From JAWKHR01 sp041394725 (GTDB lineage Bacteria; Acidobacteriota; Vicinamibacteria; Vicinamibacterales; SCN-69-37): a stretch of DNA of 64,000 bases. Positions 49,675 to 59,212 of this stretch are shown here, one piece after another (position 1 is the first letter of the stretch; each line of letters begins with the position of its first letter). A model generated the notes under the pieces. It made no database searches, had not been told where the DNA came from, and worked only from the letters and a program-made list of their open reading frames with translations. The DNA lies in assembly GCA_041394725.1 (NCBI GenBank), contig JAWKHR010000036.1, positions 1 to 64,000 on the forward strand. The letters are read 5' to 3'. The position numbers and the translations under genes were made by a program.

Positions 49675-50970
49675 CTACTGCTTGTACACCCGCCCGCCCT
49701 TCATCACGAACGCGACGCGGCGGAGCGCGCTGACGTCCGTCGCCGGATCGCCGGGGACCGCGACGATGTCCGCCTCGTAGCCGGCCGCGATCGTGCCAAT
49801 CGTGTCGCCGAGGCCCATCGACGTGGCGGCCAGCGACGTCGCGCCGGTGATCGCGTCCATCGGCCGCTGTCCGGCGGCCACGCGCGCCACGATCTCCCGC
49901 GCGTTCTGCCCGTGCGCGCCGGCCACGGCGTCGGTGCCCATCGGCATCTTCAGGCCCGCGTCGAGCGCCTTCCTGAAGACGACGGCCAGGCCGGGCAGCG
50001 CCTCGCGCATCGCCGCGAAGCCCTCCTCGTTGAAGTTGCCGCTGCCCAGGAACTTGTCCGTGTTCTCCAGGTAGTTCTGCAGCACCAGCCCGATGTTCGG
50101 GTCGAAGTACACGTCGGCCGCCTTCATCGCCGCGATCGCGGCATCGTCGGCGAACAGGCCGTGCTCGATCTGGGTGCAGCCGGCCTTGACGGCCGCGATG
50201 ATCGAGTCGGAGCTGTGCGCGTGCACGAGCGTGCGCAGGCCCTGCGCCTTTGCCTCGCCGCACACGGCGTCGATCTGCTCCTGGGTCACGTTCATCCGGC
50301 CGCCGTCACGGATGCTCGCAGAGGCGAAGAACTTGATGAGGTCGGCGCCGCTCGCCTTGAGCTGGCGCACCGACTCGCGGAGTTGGTCGGGCGTCCGGTT
50401 GCCGCCCTGGAGCTGGCCGGCGGACGTCAGGATGCGGGGGCCGACGATGAGGTTGGCGGCGATGGCGTCGCGGAGCGCGGGATCACGGTTCCAGCCGACC
50501 GACTGCACCGTGGTCACGCCCGCCATCAGCGTGGCGCGCGCGTTGTCCTGGATGGCCTTCGCCTCCCAGTCGGCCGGCACGTTCGCCTCGCCGTACTTGC
50601 CGCCGGGCCCGAAGTACCAGTTCAGGTGGACGTGCACGTCGATGAGGCCGGGCAGGACGGTCGCGTTGCCGAGTTCGTACGTGTACGGCCCGCCGGTGGC
50701 GGGCCCGACCGCGGTGATGCGCGAGCCCTGGATGGTGACGACCGCGTCGGTCGTCATGCCGCCGCGGCCGTCGATGACGCGCGCGGCGTGGATCGTCACC
50801 GGCGTGCGTCCGCGGCCCCGTCCGCCCTGCACCGCGTCGGTCGCGGCCATCGCGCTGGTTCCCGGCATTCCGTCAGGCCCGGCGGCGCGGCCGCGGAGCG
50901 CGGGGCCAAACCCCGCGAGGACGAGCAGCACGAGCAACGGGCCGGCGGCACGCGGAAGCGATCGGGTCAC
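49675..50970 (-). CDS. Exported metal-dependent amidohydrolase
   Basis: 431 residues from GTG 50970, preceded by AAGGTG. Signal peptide followed by the beta-sandwich and TIM-barrel of the amidohydrolase superfamily: VLPGLIDVHVHLNWYFG (HxH metal motif), LVHAHSSDS and IEHGLF (His ligands), MGTDAVAG (Asp ligand), and a C-terminal GYEADIVAVPGDPATD. Superfamily clades with this pattern include imidazolonepropionase-like and prolidase-type enzymes. It is likely to hydrolyse a peptide or cyclic amide in the periplasm. It is upstream of the Tat-exported PLP enzyme on the same strand. Confidence 0.88.
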   Translation of the reverse strand: MTRSLPRAAGPLLVLLVLAGFGPALRGRAAGPDGMPGTSAMAATDAVQGGRGRGRTPVTIHAARVIDGRGGMTTDAVVTIQGSRITAVGPATGGPYTYELGNATVLPGLIDVHVHLNWYFGPGGKYGEANVPADWEAKAIQDNARATLMAGVTTVQSVGWNRDPALRDAIAANLIVGPRILTSAGQLQGGNRTPDQLRESVRQLKASGADLIKFFASASIRDGGRMNVTQEQIDAVCGEAKAQGLRTLVHAHSSDSIIAAVKAGCTQIEHGLFADDAAIAAMKAADVYFDPNIGLVLQNYLENTDKFLGSGNFNEEGFAAMREALPGLAVVFRKALDAGLKMPMGTDAVAGAHGQNAREIVARVAAGQRPMDAITGATSLAATSMGLGDTIGTIAAGYEADIVAVPGDPATDVSALRRVAFVMKGGRVYKQ

Positions 50971-51077
50971 TGGGCACCTTCGTGAGTGGAGTCGTGCGTA
51001 TATTAGCCGCGATCGAGGCCGCCGGGGCAACCGGGCGAGACGGGGGCGACCGGCGGGCCGGATACAATGCTCGGCCG

Positions 51078-51509
51078 ATGTCCAAGTCACGGGTCTTCGT
51101 CTCTCCGACGGGCAAGCGTCTCGTGCGCAAGCCGTCGCGCATCGCGGGCTGGGGCGTGTATGCCGGCGAGCGCATCACCAAGAACTCACGCATCATCGAC
51201 TACGCGGGCGAGAAGATCTCGGCGGCGGAGGCGGACAAACGTGAGCACCAGTACCAGGCGAAGGGCCGGATCTGGTGTTTCACGCTCAACCGCCGCTGGG
51301 TGCGCGACGCCGCCGTCGGCGGCAACTGGGCGCGCTACATCAACCACCGGTGCAAGCCGAACTGCTACGTCCAGATCATCGGCGACACGATCTGGATCCG
51401 CGCGGCCCGGAACATCGAGCGGGGCGAGGAGCTGTCCTACGACTACTGCACCGGCGGCGAGGCAGGCATCTCATGCAAGTGCCGTCCGGGCTGCAAGACG
51501 GTGATCTGA
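51078..51509 (+). CDS. SET-domain protein (lysine methyltransferase-like)
   Basis: 143 residues. All SET motifs are present: SRIAGWGVYAGERI (start of the domain and SAM-binding GWG), WARYINHRCKPNC (NHxCxPNC), GEELSYDY (catalytic Tyr) and a post-SET-like zinc cluster CKCRPGC. In eukaryotes such domains methylate histone lysines; in bacteria they are sporadic and targets are mostly unknown. The next gene (alpha/beta hydrolase) overlaps its stop by one base, so the two are cotranscribed. The full domain with little else suggests a minimal enzyme, possibly on ribosomal or DNA-binding proteins. Confidence 0.88.
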   Translation: MSKSRVFVSPTGKRLVRKPSRIAGWGVYAGERITKNSRIIDYAGEKISAAEADKREHQYQAKGRIWCFTLNRRWVRDAAVGGNWARYINHRCKPNCYVQIIGDTIWIRAARNIERGEELSYDYCTGGEAGISCKCRPGCKTVI

Positions 51510-52174
51510 TGCCCGTGGGCCACGTCCTCTACCTCCACGGCTTCGCCTCGTCGCCCGGCTCCTCCAAGGCGGCCCGGTTTCGCGCGGAGCTCGCGCGCCA
51601 CGGCCAGGAGCTGACGAGCCCGGACTTCAACGCGCCCGAGTTCGAGACGCTCACCGTGACGCGCATGCTCGATCAGACGCGCGAGGCGGTGGAGGACGCG
51701 CCAGGCGACCGGAGCGTCGCCATCATCGGGTCCAGCCTCGGCGCGTTCGTCGCCCTCCATGCGGCGGCGGCCGACCGGACGGGCCGGATCGACCGGCTCA
51801 TCCTGCTCGCGCCGGCGCTCGACTTCGGGGGGAACCGCCTGCGCCAGCTGGGCGAGCACGGCGTCGGCCAGTGGCGGCGCGAGGGCTCGCTCGAGGTCTT
51901 CCACTACGCCTTCGGCGAGCCGCGTCGCGTCGGCTACGCGCTCTACGAGGACGCCGCCCGCTACGACGCGCACGCCGTCGATCTCGCCCTGCCGATCCTG
52001 GTCTTCCAGGGCCGGCGCGACGCGTCGGTCGATCCGGCGATGGTCGAGGCATGGGCGAAGAGCCGGTCGAACGTGGCCCTGCGGATGCTCGACGACGAGC
52101 ACCAGCTCAGCGCGTCGATGGACGGGATCTGGCGGGAGAGCGAGCGGTTCCTGGTGGGGCAGCGCCGGACCTGA
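51509..52174 (+). CDS. YqiA/YcfP-type alpha/beta hydrolase
   Basis: 221 residues. The oxyanion loop LYLHGFASSPGSSKA, the nucleophile elbow IIGSSLGAFVALHAA (GxSxG), Asp in VFQGRRDASVD and His in LDDEHQLSAS complete a catalytic triad. The family (UPF0227/YqiA) contains cytosolic esterases. No signal peptide. It overlaps the SET-domain gene by one base, an arrangement that implies joint expression. Convergent with the next gene across 40 bp. Confidence 0.85.
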   Translation: MPVGHVLYLHGFASSPGSSKAARFRAELARHGQELTSPDFNAPEFETLTVTRMLDQTREAVEDAPGDRSVAIIGSSLGAFVALHAAAADRTGRIDRLILLAPALDFGGNRLRQLGEHGVGQWRREGSLEVFHYAFGEPRRVGYALYEDAARYDAHAVDLALPILVFQGRRDASVDPAMVEAWAKSRSNVALRMLDDEHQLSASMDGIWRESERFLVGQRRT

Positions 52175-52214
52175 GCGATCGCCCTGGGCGCGCCGCGTCT
52201 TTCGGAGCGCGATG

Positions 52215-54017
52215 TCACCGGCCGCCACCAACACGGAGATCCTGTGTCCGATCGTCGCCGTTCGCCAGCGTCACGGGGATCGCGGCAGGCACCAGCGTCG
52301 CCAGAACGTCGGGATCGAACCACGCGTCGTCCTCGACGTCGGTCACGGCCGCCAGGAGGTAATCGCCGGCCGGCAACCCATCGATCACGTATGTGCCTGC
52401 CTCGTCGGGTCGTGCCACGCGGATCCGGTCCGACCGCCAGACCCACGCGGACCGGTCCGACGGGAACATGATGATGAACGGCGGCGCCTGAAGCGGTCCG
52501 GTGCCGCCCTCCACCCGGCCACGGACCTGCGCGGGGCGGCTCGTCATGCGAATCTCGACGTCGATCGCGGCGGGTGACTGGCGGAGATCCAGCGTGCTGC
52601 CGACGCGCCGCCCGTTGGCCGTAATCGACTGTGCGGCCCAGGTCGTACCGGGCTGGCCGTCCAACCCGATGGCATGTACCGTCACCGCATAGACGTCGGG
52701 GAGCAGGCTCAGAATCTCGTGCTCGCCGGGCGTGACGGAGAACGACCCGCCGGAGTCAGCCGGTCGTCCGGGTGCGAGCACGGCCAGGACGACCCGGCGA
52801 AGGGGTGGTACGCCGGTCCCGTCGTCCAGGCTCACGTGGATATCCAGTCGACGCGCCGGCTGGAGCGGCAGGGAGACGACGGTCGCGGTGCCGGCCCGCA
52901 CGTCGAGTTCCGCCGCGGCGCCGTACTCGAGCGGCGAGGCAGACGTGGGAACGCCAGCAGACTCGGCGCCGCTCGCGCGGGTCCTGACGCTCACCCGGTA
53001 TCGTCCGGCCGCGACCGAACGGCTGAATCGCCCGTCGGGGCCAACCGAGACGCCGAGACTGCCGGACACGTCGAGATCCTGGATGCTGACTCGCAGCCGG
53101 TCCGAATCGAGTCCGGGCGGCACGCCAGTGATGGCGCCGTCAATGCGGCCGAGGCCGACGGGGGCCAGCACGATGTCGATGTCGTCCCGCTCTTCGCCTG
53201 CCCGGACCGTCACGATGTCCGCCTCATTCGCGGTCGGGGTGCCGGGATGGAACACGCGCGCGAACTTCGCGTCGTCGCTGGCACCGGCGGCCGCCGCGAC
53301 CTGGTCGCGCGAGTTCGTCCCGGCCTGACCGCGGCCGCCGGCCAGCAGCCGAAGCGCCCGCTGGATGTCCGCTTCGTCGATCTGGTGGATTCCGACCTCT
53401 CGGAGATACAGCCCCGGATCGGCGGCAACCGCGTACTCGCCGGCCGCCAGGCCGAACACGCGGTAGCGGCCGAGGTCGTCGCATGCGATCAGGTTGCGAG
53501 CCACGAGCGTCTGGAGCGGGGTCAGCGCGCGCCGGCCCTCGACGTACCGGCGCTGGTAGAGGGCGACGCTGCAGTCCGTGACGGGGCGTCCGTGACCATC
53601 GCGCACCACGCCGCTGATGACCGCGCCCTTCGGCAGGTGAAGCGTGACCCCGGTGCGTCGTTCTCCCGCGGCGAGCGCGATGGGGACGCCGCGTCTGCCG
53701 GCCAGCGCGCCGTGCTCGACCGGCACGTGACCGGCCTTCGCCGCGGCCACGATATAGCGACCGGCCGGCAGGCGGTCGAGGACAAAGCGCCCTGATTCGT
53801 CCGTGAGGGTGGTGCTGCCGATGCCGCCGGCCTCCACGCTGCGCACCATGACCCAGGCACGAGCAACCGGAATCGAGCCATCGGCCGCGGCGCTCACGAT
53901 GCCGGCGACCGAGGCGCCGGCCGGCTGCTGCTCGGCGCGCGCGAGCAGGGGCCACGAACCGACGCCGAGCGCGGCCGCGACCAGGAAGGCAACTCCAGTC
54001 GCCCGGCCGCGTGTCAT
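52215..54017 (-). CDS. Secreted multi-domain carboxypeptidase-regulatory-like protein
   Basis: 600 residues from ATG 54017, coupled (ATGA) to the upstream homologous gene. Signal peptide, then several beta-sandwich repeats of the carboxypeptidase-regulatory-like / Cna-B type, each with G-x-V pattern and a RFVLDRLPAGRY-like end: VAGIVSAAADGSIPVARAWV, ISGVVRDGHGRPVTDCSV, DGAITGVPPG, RGRVEGGTGP, and the last with YVIDGLPAGDYLLAAVTD. No enzyme domain is seen. Such tandem proteins are abundant in Acidobacteria and probably act at the cell surface or periplasm as adhesive or scaffolding proteins. Confidence 0.75.
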   Translation of the reverse strand: MTRGRATGVAFLVAAALGVGSWPLLARAEQQPAGASVAGIVSAAADGSIPVARAWVMVRSVEAGGIGSTTLTDESGRFVLDRLPAGRYIVAAAKAGHVPVEHGALAGRRGVPIALAAGERRTGVTLHLPKGAVISGVVRDGHGRPVTDCSVALYQRRYVEGRRALTPLQTLVARNLIACDDLGRYRVFGLAAGEYAVAADPGLYLREVGIHQIDEADIQRALRLLAGGRGQAGTNSRDQVAAAAGASDDAKFARVFHPGTPTANEADIVTVRAGEERDDIDIVLAPVGLGRIDGAITGVPPGLDSDRLRVSIQDLDVSGSLGVSVGPDGRFSRSVAAGRYRVSVRTRASGAESAGVPTSASPLEYGAAAELDVRAGTATVVSLPLQPARRLDIHVSLDDGTGVPPLRRVVLAVLAPGRPADSGGSFSVTPGEHEILSLLPDVYAVTVHAIGLDGQPGTTWAAQSITANGRRVGSTLDLRQSPAAIDVEIRMTSRPAQVRGRVEGGTGPLQAPPFIIMFPSDRSAWVWRSDRIRVARPDEAGTYVIDGLPAGDYLLAAVTDVEDDAWFDPDVLATLVPAAIPVTLANGDDRTQDLRVGGGR

Positions 54018-55960
54018 CGCCCGCCCGCCGTCGTGAGCGCGACCGACGTCTGAAGGCCCGTCCGCACCGTGATGCGCGTCGCGGTGGAAGCCAGCCCGCG
54101 AAGCACGGCCGCCTGACGCCAGTCCCGCGTGAGATCGGCCGGAGCCGCGGCGGCGTAGTAGTCGCCGGGCGGCAGCGACGGAATGGTGAACGATCCGTCG
54201 TCGGCCGTGCTCGCATTGACGAAGTGCGGCGTCGAACGACCGAAATCCACCCACATGGCAGCGTTCACGGGGAAGACCGCCACGACGGCGGCCGGGACCG
54301 GCGAGCCGCGCGGCGTCCGAACCGTGCCGGCGATGGAAGCCGGCGTGTCCGAGAGGATCACGACGACGTCGCCAAGATCCGCGTCTCCGAGTTCGATCGG
54401 ATGGAGCATCACGTCACGGCCGTCGAGTTCAACGCCGGCGGGCCACCAGCCGTCCAGGCGCGGCGCGCTGGCGCGGATGACGTAGCGGCCGGGCGGCAGG
54501 CCGACCGACCGGAATTCGCCCGAGGCGTTCACCCGGGCCTCGCTGAAGAACGCCTCGGCGAGGGGCAGCCCGTCCACCCGTTCGACCGACAGGGACACGC
54601 GCGTCAGCGCGACGCCGGCGGGCGGCGGGCGTGAACCACGGAACTGCAGGTCGCCGCTGACCCGGGCTCCCGGACGCGCCGTGAGGTCGAGGCGGGTCAC
54701 CGGCGTGTCGCCCAGCATGACCGACGCACGCGCCCAGAGCGCGGGAGCATCGCTGAACGGGTCCACCCGAAGGGTCGCCGTCCGAATGCCATTCGCCGAA
54801 CCCCCAATCATGCCGAAGCCGCTGCCCGGGGGCTCCGGCATGTCGAGCACGCTCAGCGTCATCGGGCCGGCCGGCGCCGCGGGGAAGACGTAGTGCCCGC
54901 GCTGGTCCGTGAAGGTGACGGCGGCGTCCAGGCCCGATGTCGCGATCGCATCGGAATCCGCCGCCAGCCTGACGGTGACACCCGCCAGTGGCCCCGCGAC
55001 GCCCGTCACTGTGCCTTCCAGCCGCGTCATGCGCTCGGGCCGCAACTGGAACGTCACGCCGGACCGCTCTTCACCTGGTGCGAGCGTGATTTGTTCGGCC
55101 TGGGCGACCCCGTCCCCGTTGGGGAAGAACCGCGTGCGGTAGGCGTTGGTGACGCCGCTCCCGTCCGGCACATGCGGTGGTGGCGGCCCCAGCCAGTGGA
55201 GCAGGAAGTCGCCCGACGCCGTGACGTTGGCCGCTCCCGGAGACAGGGGGGGCAGCCCCCAACGCAGCAACTCCCGCGTGGCCGCACTCGGAATCGTGCC
55301 GGGTGAAGATCGCCCCCGGCCGTTCGACGGCTGTGGCACGCTCAGGGCGATCGACGGCACGGCCACGATCCACCCGGATGTCAGGGCGAGGTCTGCCAGC
55401 CGATATTCGCCGCGATCGTCCGTGCGGGCGAGGACCGCGGCATCGCCGCGAACGTAGGGGCGGCCCGCCAAGGCACTGACCGGCAGGGCGCGGACCTCGA
55501 TGCCGACCAGCGGCTCGCCGCGCTCATCGACGACGTGACCGGTGATCGCGCCGTTCTTCCAGAGTCGGAGCACGACATCTGCGACCTTCTCGTCGCGGGC
55601 GAGCGGCAGGGCGCGCTCCCGGGAAAGCGGCGTGGTCTGGCCGACGCCACCGCAGCAGTGGCCTGGAAGGTCGGCGTTGACGGCGTAGCGTCCCGCCGGC
55701 AGGTCGAAGAAGGCGAAGCGGCCCTTGTCGTCGCTGAGGACGACCTGTCGAAACCCTCCTCCGCTGAGGGTGACCTGGGCCTGCGGAACGGCTGCGTCGG
55801 AAGTGCCGTCGACCACGCGGCCCATGATCAGGCCCTCGCCGGGCGTGGTGGGGCGATCCGCGGGTCGTTGGGGACTTGCCGTCAGCCAGGCTGGAATGGC
55901 CGCGAAGGCCAGGCTCGCGAGCATGGTTGGCGCCAGAATCCGAGCCGAGAGCCAAGGCAT
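54014..55960 (-). CDS. Secreted multi-domain carboxypeptidase-regulatory-like protein (paralogue)
   Basis: 648 residues from ATG 55960, with GGGGAG eight bases upstream. Signal peptide and five or more beta-sandwich repeats: IMGRVVDGTSDAAVPQAQV, FAFFDLPAGRYAV, ITGHVVDERGEPLVGIEV, LEGTVTGVAGPLAGVTV, IAGTVRTPRGSPVPAAVV, with a DDGSFTIPSLPPGDYYAA ending. It is similar in plan to its downstream neighbour, to which it is coupled by four bases, so they are tandem duplicates. A CHCCGG-like Cys pair (GHCCGG) may form a disulfide. Function unknown. Confidence 0.75.
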   Translation of the reverse strand: MPWLSARILAPTMLASLAFAAIPAWLTASPQRPADRPTTPGEGLIMGRVVDGTSDAAVPQAQVTLSGGGFRQVVLSDDKGRFAFFDLPAGRYAVNADLPGHCCGGVGQTTPLSRERALPLARDEKVADVVLRLWKNGAITGHVVDERGEPLVGIEVRALPVSALAGRPYVRGDAAVLARTDDRGEYRLADLALTSGWIVAVPSIALSVPQPSNGRGRSSPGTIPSAATRELLRWGLPPLSPGAANVTASGDFLLHWLGPPPPHVPDGSGVTNAYRTRFFPNGDGVAQAEQITLAPGEERSGVTFQLRPERMTRLEGTVTGVAGPLAGVTVRLAADSDAIATSGLDAAVTFTDQRGHYVFPAAPAGPMTLSVLDMPEPPGSGFGMIGGSANGIRTATLRVDPFSDAPALWARASVMLGDTPVTRLDLTARPGARVSGDLQFRGSRPPPAGVALTRVSLSVERVDGLPLAEAFFSEARVNASGEFRSVGLPPGRYVIRASAPRLDGWWPAGVELDGRDVMLHPIELGDADLGDVVVILSDTPASIAGTVRTPRGSPVPAAVVAVFPVNAAMWVDFGRSTPHFVNASTADDGSFTIPSLPPGDYYAAAAPADLTRDWRQAAVLRGLASTATRITVRTGLQTSVALTTAGGR

Positions 55961-56010
55961 GCCGTCCACTCCCCGCACCGGGGCGTCAGGCGCCTGGCGC
56001 CAACAGGCCC

Positions 56011-56040
56011 GGTGCCGAACGCCGAACGCCGAACGCCCGC
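56011..56040. repeat. GAACGCCGA repeat in intergenic gap
   Basis: GCCGAACGCCGAACGCCGAA units, matching the module inserted in dnaE2, sit between the stop of the UDP-sugar dehydrogenase gene and the start of the paralogue at 55960. Confidence 0.55.
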
Positions 56041-56041
56041 C

Positions 56042-57403
56042 CTACGTCCGCCCCCCGCCCAGCTTGAACACGTGGTCGTGCGGCGTCTTGATCGCGTTGC
56101 GCGAGTCCACGACCAGCCGGGCCTGCCGGACGATCGCGTCGTAGTCGAACACCTTGTGATCGGTGACGATGACGACGCAGTCGGCCGCGGCGAGGGCGGC
56201 CTCGTCGAGCGGGACCGAGGCGAGGTCGTGGTCGCCGGGCCAGTCGCGCGCGGCGATGTGGGCGGCGTACGGGTCGTGGTAGCTCACGCGCGCGCCCTTC
56301 TTCTCGAGCGCGGCCATGATGTCGAGCGCGGGCGACTCGCGCAGGTCCTCGATGTCGCGCTTGTACGACACGCCCAGCACCAGCACCGACGAGCCGCGCA
56401 CGGCCTTGCTCTGCGTGTTCAGCGCGTCGGCGATCTTGTCCACCACATGGTGCGGCATCGCGCCGTTGATCTGGCCCGCCAGCTCGATGAACCGCGCCTC
56501 GAAGCCGACCTCCTTCACCTTCCACGAGAGGTAGAACGGGTCGATCGGGATGCAGTGCCCGCCGAGGCCGGGGCCCGGGTAGAACGGCATGAACCCGAAC
56601 GGCTTGGTCGCCGCCGCGTCCACGACCTCCCAGACCGAGAGGCCCAGCCGATCGCACATCATCGCCAGTTCGTTGACGAGGCCGATGTTGACCGCGCGGA
56701 AGGTGTTCTCGAGCAGCTTGACCATCTCGGCCACGCGCGGCGAGCTGACCTCGACGACGGTCTCGATCGAGGCGGCGTAGAGCGCCTTCGCCAGGCGCGT
56801 GCACTCGGGGGTCAGGCCGCCCACGACCTTCGGCACATTGCGCGTGTGCCACCGCTCGTTGCCGGGATCCACCCGCTCGGGCGAGAACGCCAGGTGAAAG
56901 TCGCGCCCGGCCACCAGGCCGCCCCGCTCGAGTATCGGACGGACGACTTCGTCCGTAGTACCCGGGTAGGTGGTCGACTCGAGGATGACGAGCTGGCCAC
57001 GCCGCAGGTGCTCCGCCACGGTCTCGACGGCCGAGACGACGTAGGAGAGGTCCGGGTCCTTGGTCTTGCGGAGCGGCGTCGGCACGCAGATGTTGATCGT
57101 GTCGAGGTCGGCCAGGACGCCGGTGTCGGTCGTCGCGTGCAGGCGGCCCGCGGCCCGGAGCTCGGCGACGTCGGCGGTCGGGACGTCCCGGATGTAGGAC
57201 TCGCCGCGCGCGATGGCGGCCACCTTCGCGGCGTCGAGCTCGATCCCGGTGGCGTCGAAGCCGGCCCGGGCCAGCTCGACGAGGAGCGGCAGGCCGACGT
57301 AGCCCAGGCCGACCACGCCGACGCGGGCGGTCCGGCGATCGAGCCGGTCGAGCAGGGCGGTGGACGGGGTCTCGGTCACGGAAGGCCGGGTCGGCTGGGT
57401 CAT
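56042..57403 (-). CDS. UDP-N-acetylglucosamine/mannosamine 6-dehydrogenase-type nucleotide sugar dehydrogenase
   Basis: 453 residues from ATG 57403 (an upstream ATG at 57445 adds 14). NAD-binding VGVVGLGYVGLPLLVEL, LESTTYPGTTDEV, KLLENTFRAVNIGLVNELA (18-residue core), and catalytic Cys in GPGLGGHCIPIDPFYL, followed by LVLGVSYKRDIEDLRESP. The pattern is the WbpA/WecC class, which oxidises UDP-GlcNAc or UDP-ManNAc to the uronic acid for capsule or LPS. No other polysaccharide genes lie in the window. Confidence 0.88.
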   Translation of the reverse strand: MTQPTRPSVTETPSTALLDRLDRRTARVGVVGLGYVGLPLLVELARAGFDATGIELDAAKVAAIARGESYIRDVPTADVAELRAAGRLHATTDTGVLADLDTINICVPTPLRKTKDPDLSYVVSAVETVAEHLRRGQLVILESTTYPGTTDEVVRPILERGGLVAGRDFHLAFSPERVDPGNERWHTRNVPKVVGGLTPECTRLAKALYAASIETVVEVSSPRVAEMVKLLENTFRAVNIGLVNELAMMCDRLGLSVWEVVDAAATKPFGFMPFYPGPGLGGHCIPIDPFYLSWKVKEVGFEARFIELAGQINGAMPHHVVDKIADALNTQSKAVRGSSVLVLGVSYKRDIEDLRESPALDIMAALEKKGARVSYHDPYAAHIAARDWPGDHDLASVPLDEAALAAADCVVIVTDHKVFDYDAIVRQARLVVDSRNAIKTPHDHVFKLGGGRT

Positions 57404-57538
57404 GGCGAATCGCGGTGTAACGCGCGGCGCCCCACGGGCATCCAACGCGACAGCCGCTCATTATCGCACCCGCGGCGGGCTCGCGGCGCGCGGTGTGGTG
57501 TAATTGGAGTGGAACAGCCGACCGACAACGGGGGAGAC

Positions 57539-58504
57539 ATGCTGACGCGCACCAAGAAGCCCTGGGACCTGCCGTACTCGGACGTCACGCCCGAGCGCGT
57601 GTATCAGAACCGCCGCGAGTTCCTTCGCGTCGCCGGCATCGGCTCACTCGGCCTGGCGGCCGGATCGATCCTCTCGGCCTGCGAGGCCACCCCCGCCGCC
57701 GCGCAGGGCACGCTGACCTACACGCGCAACGCGGCGCTCTCGGTCTCCGACGAGCCCAACACCTGGGAACAGCTCACCACCTACAACAACTACTACGAGT
57801 TCGGCACCGGCAAGAGCGACCCGGCGGCCAACGCCCACACGCTCACGCCGAAGCCCTGGACCGTGAAGATCGACGGCGAGGTCGCCAAGCCGGGCGACTA
57901 CAGCTATGACGACCTGGTCAAGCCGGAGGCGCTCGAGGAGCGGGTCTATCGCTTCCGCTGCGTCGAGGCGTGGTCGGCGGTGATTCCGTGGGTCGGCTTC
58001 CCGCTGGCGAACCTGCTCAAGCGCGTCGAGCCGACGTCGAAGGCCAAGTACGTCGCCTTCCAGACGCTCCTGCGGCCGAGCGAGATGCCCGGGCAGCGCA
58101 CGAGCGTGCTCGAGTGGCCGTATCTCGAGGGGCTGCGTCTCGACGAGGCGATGCACCCGCTGGCGCTCATGACCGTCGGCCTCTACGGCAAGGAACTGCC
58201 GAACCAGAACGGCGCGCCGATCCGGCTCATCGTGCCGTGGAAGTACGGCTTCAAGAGCATCAAGTCGATCGTGCGGATCAGCCTCGTCGAGAAACAGCCG
58301 CCGACGGCGTGGAACACGGCGACGCCGTCCGAATACGGCTTCTACTCGAACGTCAACCCGACGGTCGATCACCCGCGATGGAGCCAGGCGCGTGAGCGCC
58401 CCCTCGGCGGCTTCCTCAAGAACAAGCCCACGCTGATGTTCAACGGCTACGGCGACCAGGTCGCGAGCCTGTACGCCGGCATGGACCTGCGCAAGTACTA
58501 CTGA
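57539..58504 (+). CDS. msrP: Methionine sulfoxide reductase catalytic subunit MsrP
   Basis: 321 residues from ATG 57539, GGGGGAG upstream. Tat signal (QNRREFLRVAGIGS). Molybdopterin-binding sulfite-oxidase fold: YRFRCVEAWSAVIPW carries the Mo-ligand Cys, GVPIRLIVPWKYGFKSIKS-type segment (here GAPIRLIVPWKYGFKSIK) follows, and YGFYSNVNPTVDHPRWSQA matches the family C-terminus. It repairs methionine sulfoxide in periplasmic proteins using electrons from MsrQ, encoded next (1-base overlap). Requires molybdopterin; moaA lies at the end of the window. Confidence 0.95.
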   Translation: MLTRTKKPWDLPYSDVTPERVYQNRREFLRVAGIGSLGLAAGSILSACEATPAAAQGTLTYTRNAALSVSDEPNTWEQLTTYNNYYEFGTGKSDPAANAHTLTPKPWTVKIDGEVAKPGDYSYDDLVKPEALEERVYRFRCVEAWSAVIPWVGFPLANLLKRVEPTSKAKYVAFQTLLRPSEMPGQRTSVLEWPYLEGLRLDEAMHPLALMTVGLYGKELPNQNGAPIRLIVPWKYGFKSIKSIVRISLVEKQPPTAWNTATPSEYGFYSNVNPTVDHPRWSQARERPLGGFLKNKPTLMFNGYGDQVASLYAGMDLRKYY

Positions 58505-59178
58505 TGGCCGCGCGGCTCTGGCGGGGGCTGGGCACCGTCCTCGCGGCGATCGCCAACTGGCGGTTCTTCAAGCCCGTCGTCTTCGTGGCCTGCCTCGCGC
58601 CGGGCGTCCTGCTGCTGTGGGACGTCTACGAGGGCGACCTCGGCGTGGACCCGGTGAAGACGCTGCTGCACGAGACGGGCGAGACCGCGCTCGCGATCCT
58701 GCTCCTCAGTCTCACGGTCACGCCGATCCGCCGGCTCTTCCGCGTCACGAAGGTCCAGCTCGTCCGCCGGATGCTGGGCCTGTGGGCATTCTTCTACGCG
58801 CTGGTCCACCTGTCGATGTACCTGGTCTTCGACCAGCTGTGCTATTCGCTCGCCACGTGCGACTTCGAGACGATCTGGAAGGACATCCTGCTGCGACGGT
58901 TCATCTTCGTCGGGCAGCTCGCGTTCGTCATCCTCCTGGCGCTCGCGCTGACGTCCACCAAGGGCTGGCAGCGTCGGCTCGGGCGCAACTGGACGCGCCT
59001 GCACCGGCTCGTCTACGTGGCGGCCGGCGCCGGGGTCGTGCACTTCATCTGGATCCAGAAGGCCGACATCAGCGAGCCGCTCAAGTGGGCGTGCTGGCTG
59101 CTCGTCCTGCTCGCCATCCGTGCCGGCTATGCGATTCGCGGCCGCCTGGCGCGGTCGCGGGCGGCCGTAACTGCATGA
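58504..59178 (+). CDS. msrQ: MsrQ heme-binding membrane subunit
   Basis: 224 residues, six membrane helices. Conserved heme ligands and motifs: ETALAILLLSLTVTP, GLWAFFYALVHLSMYL (His), RRFIFVGQLAF, and WTRLHRLVYVAAGAGVVHFIW (His residues). Passes electrons from the quinone pool to MsrP. Its start overlaps the msrP stop (TGATG). A GC-rich hairpin follows the stop. Confidence 0.94.
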   Translation: MAARLWRGLGTVLAAIANWRFFKPVVFVACLAPGVLLLWDVYEGDLGVDPVKTLLHETGETALAILLLSLTVTPIRRLFRVTKVQLVRRMLGLWAFFYALVHLSMYLVFDQLCYSLATCDFETIWKDILLRRFIFVGQLAFVILLALALTSTKGWQRRLGRNWTRLHRLVYVAAGAGVVHFIWIQKADISEPLKWACWLLVLLAIRAGYAIRGRLARSRAAVTA

Positions 59179-59191
59179 GCTGAAACCGGAT

Positions 59192-59212
59192 CCGGGCCCG
59201 AGGCGGGCCCGG
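59192..59212 (+). terminator. Hairpin after msrPQ
   Basis: CCGGGCCCG (59192-59200) and CGGGCCCGG (59204-59212) pair perfectly around AGG, 14 bp after the msrQ stop. No T-run; terminator by position. Confidence 0.5.
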
